Positions 44,603 to 53,420 of a stretch of DNA of 64,000 bases are shown in pieces. The notes under the pieces are model-generated. The model saw nothing but the letters and a program-made list of their open reading frames with translations, was not told the origin of the DNA and searched no databases. The translations under genes and the position numbers were made by a program. The stretch's first letter is position 1. Each line of letters begins with the position of its first letter. Source of the stretch: DATBLE01 sp963841405 (GTDB lineage Bacteria > Actinomycetota > Thermoleophilia > Gaiellales > Gaiellaceae); assembly GCA_963841405.1 (NCBI GenBank), contig CAWJCM010000007.1:186001-250000 (forward strand). The letters are read 5' to 3'.

Positions 44603-45787
44603 CCCGAGATCAGCCGGACGGCTGATGACAGCGCGGGACGGCGGGTCTATCTTCGTCTCGCGCGGAGACGCTTCCACATTGGTCGCTGGCGGCCGGATCC
44701 GGTCAGATTCGACGTCGGGCTGGCGATCGTACTCTTCGTCGCGGCGGAGCTCGAGATCTGGCTCACGAACGACGCGGGCGGTTACCGGACCGTGGCCGCA
44801 GTCGCCGCTCCGGTGCTCGCCGCGAGTGTCGCGGTTCGGCGCCTGTACCCACTGCTCGCCGGTCTGGCGGCGCAGGGAACGATGCGCCTGACGTTCGCGG
44901 TGTGGGGTGACACGCAGATCTTCGGCAACTCGATCGCGTGGTTCTGTGCGCTTTACGGGATGACCGTCTGGACGACGCCACGCCGGTTCGCCGCAGGCGC
45001 CGTCTTCGTACTGGTCAGCAACCTCGCGGCCGCAGCCGGGCCGGTCGGGACGCTCAACAAGAGCGTGCCCTTCGCGGTCGTCACGCTGGTGGTCATGTTG
45101 CTCGTCCGGCGAGTCGTCGGCGATCGCGAACGGCGCGCGCAGCTGGCCGAGCGCGAGCGCGACGTCGCCGCTCGCGAGGCAGTGGTCGAGGAGCGTGCGG
45201 ATCGCTCGTGAGCTGCATGACGCGATCGCGCACAACGTCTCGATGATGGTCGTCCAGGCCGGCGCCGAGCGGCGCACGCTCGATTCCGGGAGCGGACCGA
45301 CGCGGGAGGTGCTCGCCACGATCGAGCAGATCGGCCGCGGCGCGCTGACCGAGATGCGGCGCCTGGTCGGGATGCTCCGCAACGACGACGGTGACCCGCT
45401 CTCGCCGCAGCCCGGGCTCGGAGACCTACCCACGCTTGTCACGCAGGTGCGCGAGGCCGGGTTGCCGATCGAGCTCGGGTCGAGGGCGAGCCGCGTGAAT
45501 TGCCGGTCGGGCTCGAGCTCTCCGCGTACCGGATCGTGCAGGAGGCGCTAACGAACGCGCTGAAACACGCCGGGGACGCCCGGGCCACGGTCCGAGTCTC
45601 GTACGCTCCTGACTCACTCGAGCTCGAGATCGTCGACGACGGCAACGGCGGGCCTCCGCGGACGACCGGCGGCGGGCACGGCCTCGTCGGCATGCGCGAG
45701 CGGGTCGCTCTCTACGGCGGCCGCTTCGACGCAGGCCGTGCTCCCAGCGGCGGCTTCGCGATCCGCGTGCTCCTGCCGATCCGATGA
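44603..45787 (+). pseudogene. Two-component histidine kinase with two frameshifts
   Basis: Three frames together give one NarX/DesK-like kinase. Frame one holds a membrane region (about 44680-45120) and coiled coil AELERERDVAAREAVVEER-like. Frame two holds the DHp His motif RIARELHDAIAHNVS from 45195. Frame three holds the ATP-binding domain AYRIVQEALTNALKHAG and GGGHGLVGMRERV. A missing pair of bases near 45194 (restoring CGCGTGCGG) and one missing base near 45475 explain the shifts. The 3' end overlaps the response regulator as ATGA. The start is unclear; the frame opens after a stop near 44600. It is probably inactive. Confidence 0.75.
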
Positions 45788-46452
45788 CGACCGTCCTAAT
45801 CGCCGACGACCAAGCGCTCGTCCGCGTCGGCCTGCGCAAGATCCTCGAGAGCGAGCCAGACACAAGCGTGGTCGGCGAGGCCGGCGACGGCCAGGAGGCC
45901 GTCAACGCTGCACGCACCCTCCGCCCCGATGTGGTGCTGATGGTCATCCGCATGCCCGTGCTCGACGGGATCGAGGCGACGAGGCGGATCGTGCGCGACC
46001 GGCCCGAGGCGCGCATCCTGATCCTCACGGCATTCGGACTAGACGGCTACGTCTACGACTCGCTCCGGGCAGGCGCGAGCGGGTTCATGCTCAAGGATGC
46101 GCCCCCAGAGGAGATCGCCGCCGCTCTCCACATCGTCGCGAACGGCGACGCCCTCCTCGCGCCGGCGGTGACGCGGTCAGTGATCGAGGAGTTCGTCAGC
46201 CAGCCGCCTGCAGCCGAACCCACCGAGCCGCCGACCCTCGAGGAGTTGAACGCGCGCGAGCGCGAGGTACTCGAGTTGCTCATGCGTGGCCTCTCCAACC
46301 CGGAGATCTGCGACCGCCTGGTGATCAGCGAGGCGACCGCGAAGACCCACGTCGCCCACATCCTCCAGAAGCTCGGCCTCCGCGACCGGGTTCAGGCCGT
46401 CATCTACACATACGAGAGCGGACTGATCGCGCCAGGTTCCACCGGCCGGTGA
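45784..46452 (+). CDS. NarL/FixJ response regulator lacking its phospho-acceptor Asp
   Basis: The product is 222 residues from ATG 45784. The receiver domain keeps the acidic pair ADDQ (Asp8, Asp9), Thr in LTAFG (about 83) and Lys105 (FMLKDAPP). The phospho-acceptor position reads LMVIRMP (Val54, codon GTC 45943-45945) where the family has LMDIRMP (GAC), a single-base change. The LuxR-type helix-turn-helix (about 155-210, LNAREREVLELLMRGLSN, VSEATAKTHVAHILQKL) is intact. The partner kinase is frameshifted. Phosphorylation-independent DNA binding remains possible. Confidence 0.9.
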   Translation: MTTVLIADDQALVRVGLRKILESEPDTSVVGEAGDGQEAVNAARTLRPDVVLMVIRMPVLDGIEATRRIVRDRPEARILILTAFGLDGYVYDSLRAGASGFMLKDAPPEEIAAALHIVANGDALLAPAVTRSVIEEFVSQPPAAEPTEPPTLEELNAREREVLELLMRGLSNPEICDRLVISEATAKTHVAHILQKLGLRDRVQAVIYTYESGLIAPGSTGR

Positions 46453-46550
46453 GCGCATCGACCACTCATCCGCGAGAACTGGGACGCGCCGAGATCGATG
46501 GTCGTCTGACCAGAAAGGAGCACGCCGGGCCGGGGCGCTTTCGTCCACCG

Positions 46551-46730
46551 CCCGAAGCCGCTCTACTTCAGCTCCTTGTTCGACTCCTGTCGGCGCACGT
46601 TCGTGCCGGTTCGTGTCGTTCTGTGTCGATACGTGTCGTCTGGTGCCGTCGGAGCTCGTTCTGAACCGGTTCTCGTGACGTTTCGTGCTGGTTCGTGACG
46701 ATGCGTTCGGTTGCAAGCGGGTTGCGTCAG
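46551..46730 (-). repeat. Decamer-type repeat C, copy 4
   Basis: It starts with GAAGCCGCTCTACTTCAGC, then GTTCGTGCCG, GTTCGTGTCG, TTCTGTGTCG, ATACGTGTCG and, after a spacer, TTTCGTGCTG, GTTCGTGACG and ATGCGTTCGG, closing GGGTTGCG. It is the best phased copy. It fills the 377-bp gap between the response regulator and the endopeptidase gene; a short GC-rich stretch before it (46453-46550) holds no recognised feature. Confidence 0.8.
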
Positions 46731-46829
46731 AGCGCCCCGGGAAATGCGATGCACTCGCGACCTGCTCACGAATGCGAGCCGCGCAGGCTATCGGCACCAC
46801 GAATCCTTCTCCGGAGGACACGACGACTC

Positions 46830-47816
46830 GTGAACGAACGGGTTCCCACCATGGGCTGGCGACGTGGCGAGCTGTGGCTCGATACGGAGATCCTCTGGCT
46901 CGGCGAAGGATCCGACGCCCCGGCGTTCGCCTTTGCACCTCCGTTGGTCCTCGGCCCCGAGCCGTCGCCGGGGCTCGCCGCCTCCCGCCGGCGGCGGGAT
47001 GCATGGAGGCGACGCCGGCTAGCGCGGAGGGCCAGGGCGAGGGCACTCGCCCTGTCGCCGGCCCTGATGCTTGCGCTCGCAGGGGCTCGGGGCGGCGGTC
47101 ACGAGACCTCGATCGCCGGGGAGGATCCGCCAACTCTGACCTTCCGGCTTGGCACCGGCACGGCTGAGGCCGCGGACACTACGCGGACCACCGCAGAGGA
47201 TGACCGCATGACCATGGCGCGCGAGTCGCCTCCCACCTCCAAACCAAAGCAGCCGGACCGGAGCGCTGCGCGTGCGAAAGCGTTTCCGAAGATCGAATGG
47301 CATCACGCGATCTCCGTCGGACTGCCGTACAGCGGCAGCTTGATCGACGGGACCCGGCTTCCCGTCGAGGGTCCGAGCTGGGTCACCTGGAACCCCGTGA
47401 CCGACCGCACCCCGAATGCGCCGAATCGGTTGTACGGAAACGAGCGCACGATCCGCGCGGTCGTCGCGGTGACCGAGGCGTACCGCGCCGCGCACCCGCG
47501 GGCAGCGCGAGTCGTCATCGGCGACATCAGCCGCGAGGGCGGCGGGCCGATGAGAGACGAGCACGTGTCCCACGAGAACGGGCTCGACGTCGACGTCTAC
47601 TTCCCGCGGCTCGACAGGACGCTCAGAGCGCCGCTCGCATCCGGCGAGATCGATCGCCGCCTCGCGCAGGATCTCCTCGACCGGTTCGTCGCCGCCGGCG
47701 CCCAGATGGTCTTCGTCGGATACTCGACCGGACTCCACGGGCCGGCGGCGGTCGTCATCCCCTACCCGGGGCACGAGTACCACATGCACGTCCGCTTCCC
47801 GCGTCCCGGCGCGTAG
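46830..47816 (+). CDS. MepA/M74-like zinc murein endopeptidase
   Basis: The product is 328 residues from GTG 46830, with GGAGGA about 10 bases upstream; starts further upstream fall inside repeat C. One hydrophobic segment (about 70-90) after a basic stretch serves as signal anchor. The C-terminal catalytic region (about 155-325) has GDISREGGGPM, EHVSHENGLDVDVYFPR (His248, Asp253/Asp255) and YPGHEYHMHVRF (His315, His318/His320), matching penicillin-insensitive murein endopeptidase metal ligands. It would cleave peptidoglycan cross-links outside the cell. The N-terminal 60 residues are unrelated to the family. Confidence 0.75.
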   Translation: MNERVPTMGWRRGELWLDTEILWLGEGSDAPAFAFAPPLVLGPEPSPGLAASRRRRDAWRRRRLARRARARALALSPALMLALAGARGGGHETSIAGEDPPTLTFRLGTGTAEAADTTRTTAEDDRMTMARESPPTSKPKQPDRSAARAKAFPKIEWHHAISVGLPYSGSLIDGTRLPVEGPSWVTWNPVTDRTPNAPNRLYGNERTIRAVVAVTEAYRAAHPRAARVVIGDISREGGGPMRDEHVSHENGLDVDVYFPRLDRTLRAPLASGEIDRRLAQDLLDRFVAAGAQMVFVGYSTGLHGPAAVVIPYPGHEYHMHVRFPRPGA

Positions 47817-47847
47817 ATCGGCCTTGACGGCGCGAGAATCCACTCGC

Positions 47848-48030
47848 GAAGCCGCTCTACTTCTGTACTTCAGGTCCTTGTTCGACTCCATGTCGGCGGC
47901 TGTTCGTGCCGGTTCGTGTCGTTCCGTGTCGATGCGTCCATCTGAGGCCGCCGGAGGCTCATCCAAAGCGGGCTTCATGAGGTCTGGTGCTGTTTCGTGA
48001 CGATACGTTCGGTTGCACGATGGTTGCGCG
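47848..48030 (-). repeat. Decamer-type repeat C, copy 5
   Basis: It runs from GAAGCCGCTCTACTTC and CAGGTCCTTGTTCGACTCC through GTTCGTGCCG, GTTCGTGTCG and TTCCGTGTCG, then TTTCGTGACG and ATACGTTCGG, to TGGTTGCG. It shares GCCGCCGGAGGCTCA with copy 2. The 304-bp gap between the endopeptidase and the Cys-repeat gene (47817-48120) holds this copy and the hairpin at 48053. Confidence 0.8.
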
Positions 48031-48052
48031 CCTTCGCCGGGGACCAACGTGC

Positions 48053-48080
48053 GTGGGGCGGGCCTCAAGGCCCGCCCCAC
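48053..48080 (-). terminator. Perfect 13-bp hairpin terminator
   Basis: GTGGGGCGGGCCT (48053-48065), loop CA and its exact complement (48068-48080), about 40 bases after the stop of the Cys-repeat secreted protein. It stands where that gene's transcript should end. Confidence 0.65.
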
Positions 48081-48120
48081 TTCCGAGTCGGAGGGCACTA
48101 CTCCTCAACTCGAACTTGAC

Positions 48121-48645
48121 TCACGCACGCGCCGTCTGGTGACGTCCGTTCCGACGCGAGATGAGCAGGCCGGCACCGGCGCCTCCTAGGAGGAGGACGA
48201 TCCCGAGGGTGAAGCCGGCGCCGATACCGGCGTCGCCCCACTGGAAGCCGGTCGAGGGCACAACCTGCGTGGGAGCAACCTGCGACGGAAACATCGCGTA
48301 GCAGGAGGCGTCTTTCACCTGGTACGAGCAGGCGCCCACCGTCCAGGACCGCACCTGGCTCGGAGAGAGGCCCTGTCCCATCAGGTAGCCGACCGCGAGC
48401 GGATCGACGGGCTTTGTAGAAGCCACCGGCCGGTGGAGCATCGCGTCGCACGAGGCAGCCTTGACCTGGTGTGAGCACGCGCCCACCGTCCACGAGGTCA
48501 CCTCGGCCGGGGAGAGGCCCTGCCCGATCAAGTAGCCCACTGCCAGCGGGTCGGCCTTCGAAGCTGTACTCGACTGGGCGATCGGAGCCGCGACGGCCGC
48601 GGCTACGAGTGCCAGAGCCAGCAGGAGATGGGACTTGCGGATCAT
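48121..48645 (-). CDS. Small secreted/anchored protein with two Cys-repeat units
   Basis: The product is 174 residues from ATG 48645, with GGAAGGAG about 6 bases upstream. A signal peptide (hydrophobic 7-20) leads into two 38-residue repeats (32-69 and 81-118), each opening DPLAVGYL(I/M)GQGLSP and holding two Cys (57/66 and 106/115) in SWTVGACS and ASC contexts. A C-terminal helix (about 145-162) followed by SRRNGR would anchor it in the membrane. No known family is recognised. The promoter carries a SARP-type box shared with the kinase operon, so it is probably regulated by the neighbouring SARP. Confidence 0.8.
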   Translation of the reverse strand: MIRKSHLLLALALVAAAVAAPIAQSSTASKADPLAVGYLIGQGLSPAEVTSWTVGACSHQVKAASCDAMLHRPVASTKPVDPLAVGYLMGQGLSPSQVRSWTVGACSYQVKDASCYAMFPSQVAPTQVVPSTGFQWGDAGIGAGFTLGIVLLLGGAGAGLLISRRNGRHQTARA

Positions 48646-48695
48646 CTGACGCTCCTTCCGTTCCGCGACCGCCCTGTGCGGTCGATCTGGGAGGG

Positions 48696-48739
48696 AGAAT
48701 GCAATTGGCCGCTTACAGGCCGCTGACAGCCGGCAGACA
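48696..48739 (-). promoter_or_regulatory. SARP-type box and -10 upstream of the Cys-repeat gene
   Basis: Minus-strand heptamers TGTCTGC (48739-48733), TGTCAGC (48728-48722) and TGTAAGC (48717-48711) lie at exact 11-bp steps. A 9-bp spacer then leads to CATTCT (48701-48696), 50 bases before ATG 48645. This is the layout known for SARP regulators. The box also lies 16-44 bases before the SARP gene on the other strand, allowing autoregulation. Confidence 0.6.
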
Positions 48740-48754
48740 CGACTCGGAGGGCGG

Positions 48755-50299
48755 ATGGAGTTCCGGATTCTCGGGCCACTGGAGGTGCTGGACGGCGATC
48801 GCCCCCGGGAGGTGGGCGGTCAGCGGCAGCGCGGCCTGCTCGCGCTGCTCCTGCTGCACGCGAACCAGGTCGTCTCGTCGAGCCGGCTGATCGAGGAGCT
48901 GTGGCCGGAGGAGGCCTCGGAGTCGCACGCGGGCGCGCTGCAGGCGAGCGTCTCGCGCCTCCGCAAGGCGCTCGGCCCGGGCGCCGAGCTGCTCGTCACG
49001 CTCCCGACGGGCTACGTGATCAGGCTCGCCCCGGAGCAGCTCGATCTCGACCGGTTCGAGCGTCTCGTCCAGGAAGCCGGCGACGCCGAGCCGCAGGATG
49101 CCGCCGAGCAGTTGCGAGAGGCGCTTGCGCTCTGGCGCGGCCCCCCGCTCGCCGACTTCGCCTACGAACCGTTCGCCCAGGCGGCGATCGGCCGCCTCGA
49201 GGAAATGCACCTGCTCGCGATCGAGATGCGGATCGACGCCGACCTCGCCCTCGGCCGGCACGCCGCGCTCGTCGCAGAGCTCGACGCGCTTGCGGCCGAG
49301 CACCCCCTCCGCGAGCGCCTGCGCGGCCAGCTGATGCTCGCGTTCTACCGGTCGGGCCGCCAGGCCGAGGCGCTGGCCGCCTACCAGACCGCCCGGCGCG
49401 TGCTCGTCGACGAGCTCGGCATCGAGCCGAGCGCAGCGCTGCAGGAGCTGGAGCGCGCGATGCTGCGCCAGGATCCGGCGCTCGCGCAGGCGACCGCTCC
49501 GGAGCGCTCGATCCTGGTCGCGTGGCTGGGCGACGGGCCGCTGGAACCCCTGCTCGCGGTCGCGGAGCCGCTCGCCCGGAAGGAGCCGCGCGAGGTGATC
49601 GTCGCCCGCCTGCTGGCCGATCGCTCCGGGCTCGCGGGAGCTGCAGAGAACCTGAAGGGGCACACCGAGGCGCTCGCGGCACGCGGAGTCGTCGCTCGGT
49701 CGGCCGTGTTCACGAGCAACTCCCCCGGAGCGGACGCCTCCCGGCTCGCGACCGAGCAGGACGTGGACCTGGTGCTCGTCCCCGCCTCGGCGGCCCTGCT
49801 CGAGGACGCCGACCTGGCCGCTCTCCTGCGCTCCGCCCCGTGCGACGTCGCCGTGCTCAGCGGCGGCCAACCCGCTCCGCGCCCGGTGCTCGTCCCCTTC
49901 GCCGGCACCGACCACGACTGGAGCGCGATCGAGCTCGGCGCCTGGCTCGCGGGCAGCTGGCAGGTGCCGCTCCGTCTCGCGGGGCCGGCGCTCGAGGGCG
50001 GCCGGGACGCGAGCCGGCTGCTGGCGAGCGCCTCCCTCGCCGTTCAGCGTGCGCTGGGCGTGGCCGCCGAGCCGCTCCTCGTCGAGCCCGGCCCGGAGGC
50101 TCTCATCGCTGCCGCGGCGGAAGCCGGAGTCACCGTCGTCGGCCTGTCCGACCGGTGGCGCAAGGACGGTCTCGGCCCGACCAGGGGCGCGCTGGCCGCC
50201 AGCGGCCACCCGACGCTGCTGGTGCGCAAGGGCCTGAGACCGGGCGGGCTCGCGCCGGCGGAGAACCTGACCCGCTTCACCTGGTCGCTCAGAGGCTGA
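48755..50299 (+). CDS. SARP-family regulator fused to a USP-like domain
   Basis: The product is 514 residues from ATG 48755. The N-terminal winged-helix (about 1-90: FRILGPLEVLDGDR, SRLIEELWPEE) and BTAD bundle (about 95-240, AYQTARRVLVDELGIEPSAALQELE) are typical of Streptomyces antibiotic regulatory proteins. The C-terminal region (about 248-514) looks like a universal-stress-protein alpha/beta domain, with VDLVLVPASAALL, CDVAVLSGG and LLVRKGL near the end. Such a fusion is unusual. It would bind 11-bp-spaced direct repeats, of which two sets are visible (48.7 and 53.4 kb). It is convergent with the substrate-binding protein gene. Confidence 0.85.
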   Translation: MEFRILGPLEVLDGDRPREVGGQRQRGLLALLLLHANQVVSSSRLIEELWPEEASESHAGALQASVSRLRKALGPGAELLVTLPTGYVIRLAPEQLDLDRFERLVQEAGDAEPQDAAEQLREALALWRGPPLADFAYEPFAQAAIGRLEEMHLLAIEMRIDADLALGRHAALVAELDALAAEHPLRERLRGQLMLAFYRSGRQAEALAAYQTARRVLVDELGIEPSAALQELERAMLRQDPALAQATAPERSILVAWLGDGPLEPLLAVAEPLARKEPREVIVARLLADRSGLAGAAENLKGHTEALAARGVVARSAVFTSNSPGADASRLATEQDVDLVLVPASAALLEDADLAALLRSAPCDVAVLSGGQPAPRPVLVPFAGTDHDWSAIELGAWLAGSWQVPLRLAGPALEGGRDASRLLASASLAVQRALGVAAEPLLVEPGPEALIAAAAEAGVTVVGLSDRWRKDGLGPTRGALAASGHPTLLVRKGLRPGGLAPAENLTRFTWSLRG

Positions 50300-51580
50300 T
50301 CAGCGCGCCCACGCCGGCGGTGTCCGCTTCACGCAGGCAGGCGCCGTCCGACTCGGAGGCGGATCGCCCGGCTTGAAGTACCCGCCGAACGTCTGCTCCA
50401 CGTTCGGGACGACACGCATCGTCCGGATCGTCGGCCTGCCCTTCGCGTCGGTTGCGATCCGGCTGAGGTAGTTCGGGCCGACGGCTTGGCGGTTCGCATC
50501 GAGATGGATCCGGCCCGTCGGGGAAGCGAGCCGGACGCCAGCCAAGGCCGCGAGCAGTGGAGCGCCCGTGGCCCCGTCGCTCCGCTCGAGCGCCTCCACC
50601 AGTGCCTCGACGGCGTCGCGGTACGGGACGGTGGTCCAGCTGATCGCGACCGCGGTGGGTACGGCGGGGAAGGCCCTCGTGAACGATGCTGCGTACGTGG
50701 CCAGGGCCGCCGTTGGCTCGATCGGGAGGCTGCCGGCGACCGCGACACCGTTTGCCTGGGCGACCACGGTCGGGTCGTACAGGAGTCCCGCGTTCGAGAC
50801 CAGCCGTCGCGAGAGGTCGTGGTGGAGGGCCGCGTAGCGCTTGACGAACCCGAGCATGGGCGAGACAGCTGGGCCGAGGTAGACGCCGTCCGCGCGCGGA
50901 ATGCGCGCGACGGCTGCCGCCGCGTCTGGGCCCGGGATGATCCACGTACGGCCGACGATCCGGCCGCCGAGGGAACAAAACTCGGCGACGAAGCCGGCCG
51001 CGCCCTCCCAGGCGTAGGGGACGTCGTCGGCGACGATCGCCGCTGTCCGCCAGCCGAGCTCCCGATAGGCGTACGTTCCGACTCCCGCCACGAACTGCGC
51101 GGCGTCGCTCGCGAAGCGGAAGACGTTCGCGGCCGGGTCGGTGAGCGTCAGCTCGGGCGCGCCGGACGGCTCGATCAGGAATGCCGTCTCGGGCCGCTTG
51201 CGCGCGTATTCACGAAGAATCATCCCCTCCTCCGGATCGAGCGGCCCGACGATCGCCTGCGCGCCGTCCTCTTCGACCAGGCGGCGGGCCACAGGGATCA
51301 CCTCGTCGTTTCCGGCGACACAGCCGACCTCGAGCTCGACTGTCCGGCCCGCGACCCTCGCCCCGTCGACGCTGCTCGAGGGCTGCTTGCCGCGCAGCGT
51401 GCCGCCGCGTTCCAGCAGCGGCAGCTCTGCCGAGGCGACGATCGCCTCGTTGAGCACGCTGAAAGGTCCGTAGCAGTCGGAAAGGACTCCGATCCGGAAC
51501 GCTTCGGACTTCGAGCCGCAGCCTGCGCCGAGCAACAGCATCGCGACGGCAACCAGTGCGACCGCGGCCCTAGCGCGCAT
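50300..51580 (-). CDS. Type 1 periplasmic-binding-protein-like lipoprotein
   Basis: The product is 426 residues from ATG 51580. A lipoprotein signal with lipobox LLGAGC (Cys about 21) precedes a two-lobed Peripla_BP_6 fold: FRIGVLSDCYGPFS, IVGPLDPEEGMI, VFRFASDAAQ, AAIVADDVPYAWEG, GVYLGPAVSPML and a late ISWTTVPYRDAVEAL. It would bind a small ligand outside the cell, as branched-chain amino-acid binding proteins do. No permease or ATPase follows. It overlaps the kinase gene stop by 11 bp, so it is probably a sensor partner of the kinase. Confidence 0.85.
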   Translation of the reverse strand: MRARAAVALVAVAMLLLGAGCGSKSEAFRIGVLSDCYGPFSVLNEAIVASAELPLLERGGTLRGKQPSSSVDGARVAGRTVELEVGCVAGNDEVIPVARRLVEEDGAQAIVGPLDPEEGMILREYARKRPETAFLIEPSGAPELTLTDPAANVFRFASDAAQFVAGVGTYAYRELGWRTAAIVADDVPYAWEGAAGFVAEFCSLGGRIVGRTWIIPGPDAAAAVARIPRADGVYLGPAVSPMLGFVKRYAALHHDLSRRLVSNAGLLYDPTVVAQANGVAVAGSLPIEPTAALATYAASFTRAFPAVPTAVAISWTTVPYRDAVEALVEALERSDGATGAPLLAALAGVRLASPTGRIHLDANRQAVGPNYLSRIATDAKGRPTIRTMRVVPNVEQTFGGYFKPGDPPPSRTAPACVKRTPPAWAR

Positions 51581-53381
51581 CGCCCACCGTCCAGACGGAG
51601 CCTTCGCCGACCGCGACTGCCTGTGGGCTCACCGGGACACGGATCGTCGCCGTGACGCTGTTGGTCGCCGGATCGATCCGAGCCAGCGAGTGGCCGGTCG
51701 CGTCCGCGACCCAGATGCTGCCCGCTCCGACGGCGACTCCGATCGCGCCGCGGCCCACGGGGATCGCACGGACGACGCGGTTCGTCGCCGGGTCGATCCT
51801 CACTACCCGGTCACCGAGCTCGTCCGTGACCCAGACCGCACCGCCTCCGGCCGCGACGCCGCCGGGCGGGAAGCCGAGCTCGATCGTCGCCGCAATCCGG
51901 TGTCGCTGCGGATCGATGCGCCAGAGCCGGCGGTCGGCCGCATCGCCGATCACCCAGACCGCCCCCTCGCCCTGGGCCATGGCCGGCAGCGCCTCGCGAT
52001 AGTTGGCGGCGCTCAGCGGCTCGGCGAAGGGGATGTGCACATTTGCCAGGAATCGCGGGGTCGGCCCCTCGGTGCTCAACTTCTGGACGTCGGGGCAGCC
52101 CGCGAGCCACACGCCGTAGGCGCCGCTCGCGAGACTGCAGGCGAGGACGTCGATGCCGCCGGCTTTGTCGCCGGTCAACGCGTCGAACCTGGAGACATTG
52201 CCGGTGAACTGAGCCGGCCCGGCGGCGGCGACGTAGGCGCTTCCGTCATGGATCGTCAGGGCGAAGGGCCGCCCGACGGCGGCGATTTTCGTCGGGCCGC
52301 CCGACTCCGGGTCGAGCTGCCAGAGCGTGCTGTCGCGGTAGGACGCGACCCAGACGCGCCCGCTTCCTACGGAAACGGCGGCGGGACCGTCGCCCACGGG
52401 GAAGGACGCCTTGACCGTGTTCGAACCAGGATCGATCCGGAGCAGGCGTCCGCCCTGCGTCGCCGACGCGCCGCTGTCGCCGCGGGTCAGGAAGAAGCCG
52501 AGCAGGGCGGCTGCGATCAGGCCGATTCCGACGGCGGCGGCTGCGAGCGGCCAGCGGAGCCTCTTCGGTTCGAGGCCGAGCGCACTCCGCGCCTCAGCCA
52601 CGAACTCCGCGCAGGTCCGGTAGCGGTCATCTGGAGACTTGGCGAGCGCCCTCGGGATCACGTCCTCGAGCCCCGGCGGAGCGGTCGGCTCCTCCTCCAG
52701 GTGGGCATAGAGCACCGCTGAGTCGGTCGGGCGGGCAAAGGGCGGCGTGCCGGTCAGGCACTCGTGGAGCAGGCAGCCGAGTGAGTAGAGGTCGGCGCGG
52801 CCGTCCACCTCCTCGCCGCGGATCTGCTCCGGGGCGACGTAGTCGATCGTCCCCAGCGACTGGGCCGCCCCCAGCGCCGCCCCCGGCTCGCCAAGGCGCC
52901 GGGAGAGGCCGAAGTCGGCGAGATAGACGTGCCCACGCTCGTCGAGCAGCACGTTCGAGGGCTTGACGTCCCGGTGGACGAGCCCGCGCTCATGGGCGGC
53001 GTCCAGCGCCGCCGCCACCTGCGAGACGATCGCGACCGTCCGCTCCTTCGGCACGGGCCCTTCCGCGAGCAGCTTCTTCAGATCCGACCCATCGACGAAG
53101 CGCATCGCGATGTAAAGCTCCCCCGCAACCTCGCCCGCGTCGTAGACCGGGATGATGTTCGGATGGTCGATCGACGCCGCCAGACGCGACTCGGTCAGGA
53201 ACCGCTCGCGGAAGCGCACGTCCTCCGCCAGCTCCGGCGAGAGGATCTTCAGCGCCACGTTCCGGTCGAGAGCGAGATCGTGCGCGCGGTACACGACACC
53301 CATCCCTCCGCGCCCGAGCAGCGCCTCCAACCGGTAGCCGGCGAGCCTTGTGCCGATGCGGGAGTCAGCCGAAGCAGGCAT
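51570..53381 (-). CDS. Membrane Ser/Thr protein kinase with extracellular beta-propeller
   Basis: The product is 603 residues from ATG 53381 (GGAGG 7 bases upstream). An intact Hanks kinase domain holds GRGGMG (23-28), Lys45, HRDVKPSN (136-143), DFG (156-158) and APEQ (near 184). One membrane helix (about 277-299) leads to an outer region (about 310-603) of repeated strands containing VWVASYRD, VYVAAAGP, VWLAGCPD and VWVTDEL, a Vgb/NHL-type beta-propeller. It would sense an outside ligand and phosphorylate proteins inside. It heads an operon with the binding-protein gene and has a SARP-type box in its promoter. Confidence 0.9.
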   Translation of the reverse strand: MPASADSRIGTRLAGYRLEALLGRGGMGVVYRAHDLALDRNVALKILSPELAEDVRFRERFLTESRLAASIDHPNIIPVYDAGEVAGELYIAMRFVDGSDLKKLLAEGPVPKERTVAIVSQVAAALDAAHERGLVHRDVKPSNVLLDERGHVYLADFGLSRRLGEPGAALGAAQSLGTIDYVAPEQIRGEEVDGRADLYSLGCLLHECLTGTPPFARPTDSAVLYAHLEEEPTAPPGLEDVIPRALAKSPDDRYRTCAEFVAEARSALGLEPKRLRWPLAAAAVGIGLIAAALLGFFLTRGDSGASATQGGRLLRIDPGSNTVKASFPVGDGPAAVSVGSGRVWVASYRDSTLWQLDPESGGPTKIAAVGRPFALTIHDGSAYVAAAGPAQFTGNVSRFDALTGDKAGGIDVLACSLASGAYGVWLAGCPDVQKLSTEGPTPRFLANVHIPFAEPLSAANYREALPAMAQGEGAVWVIGDAADRRLWRIDPQRHRIAATIELGFPPGGVAAGGGAVWVTDELGDRVVRIDPATNRVVRAIPVGRGAIGVAVGAGSIWVADATGHSLARIDPATNSVTATIRVPVSPQAVAVGEGSVWTVGDAR

Positions 53382-53420
53382 GTCGTCCTCCGAACGACGA
53401 CCATAGAGCGTTCCGTCACG

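Noticed and set aside
46695..46829. Upstream start for the murein endopeptidase
   Set aside because: The start would lie inside repeat C, and the added residues have no match; GTG 46830 has a ribosome site.
43374..48030. Decamer runs as a CRISPR array
   Set aside because: Units are about 10 bp and directly abutting, with no spacers of 30-40 bases and no cas genes.
39572..48030. Decamer region as a protein repeat (RHE/DTN wording)
   Set aside because: A 10-bp step shifts the frame each unit, and no start, ribosome site or conserved peptide is present.
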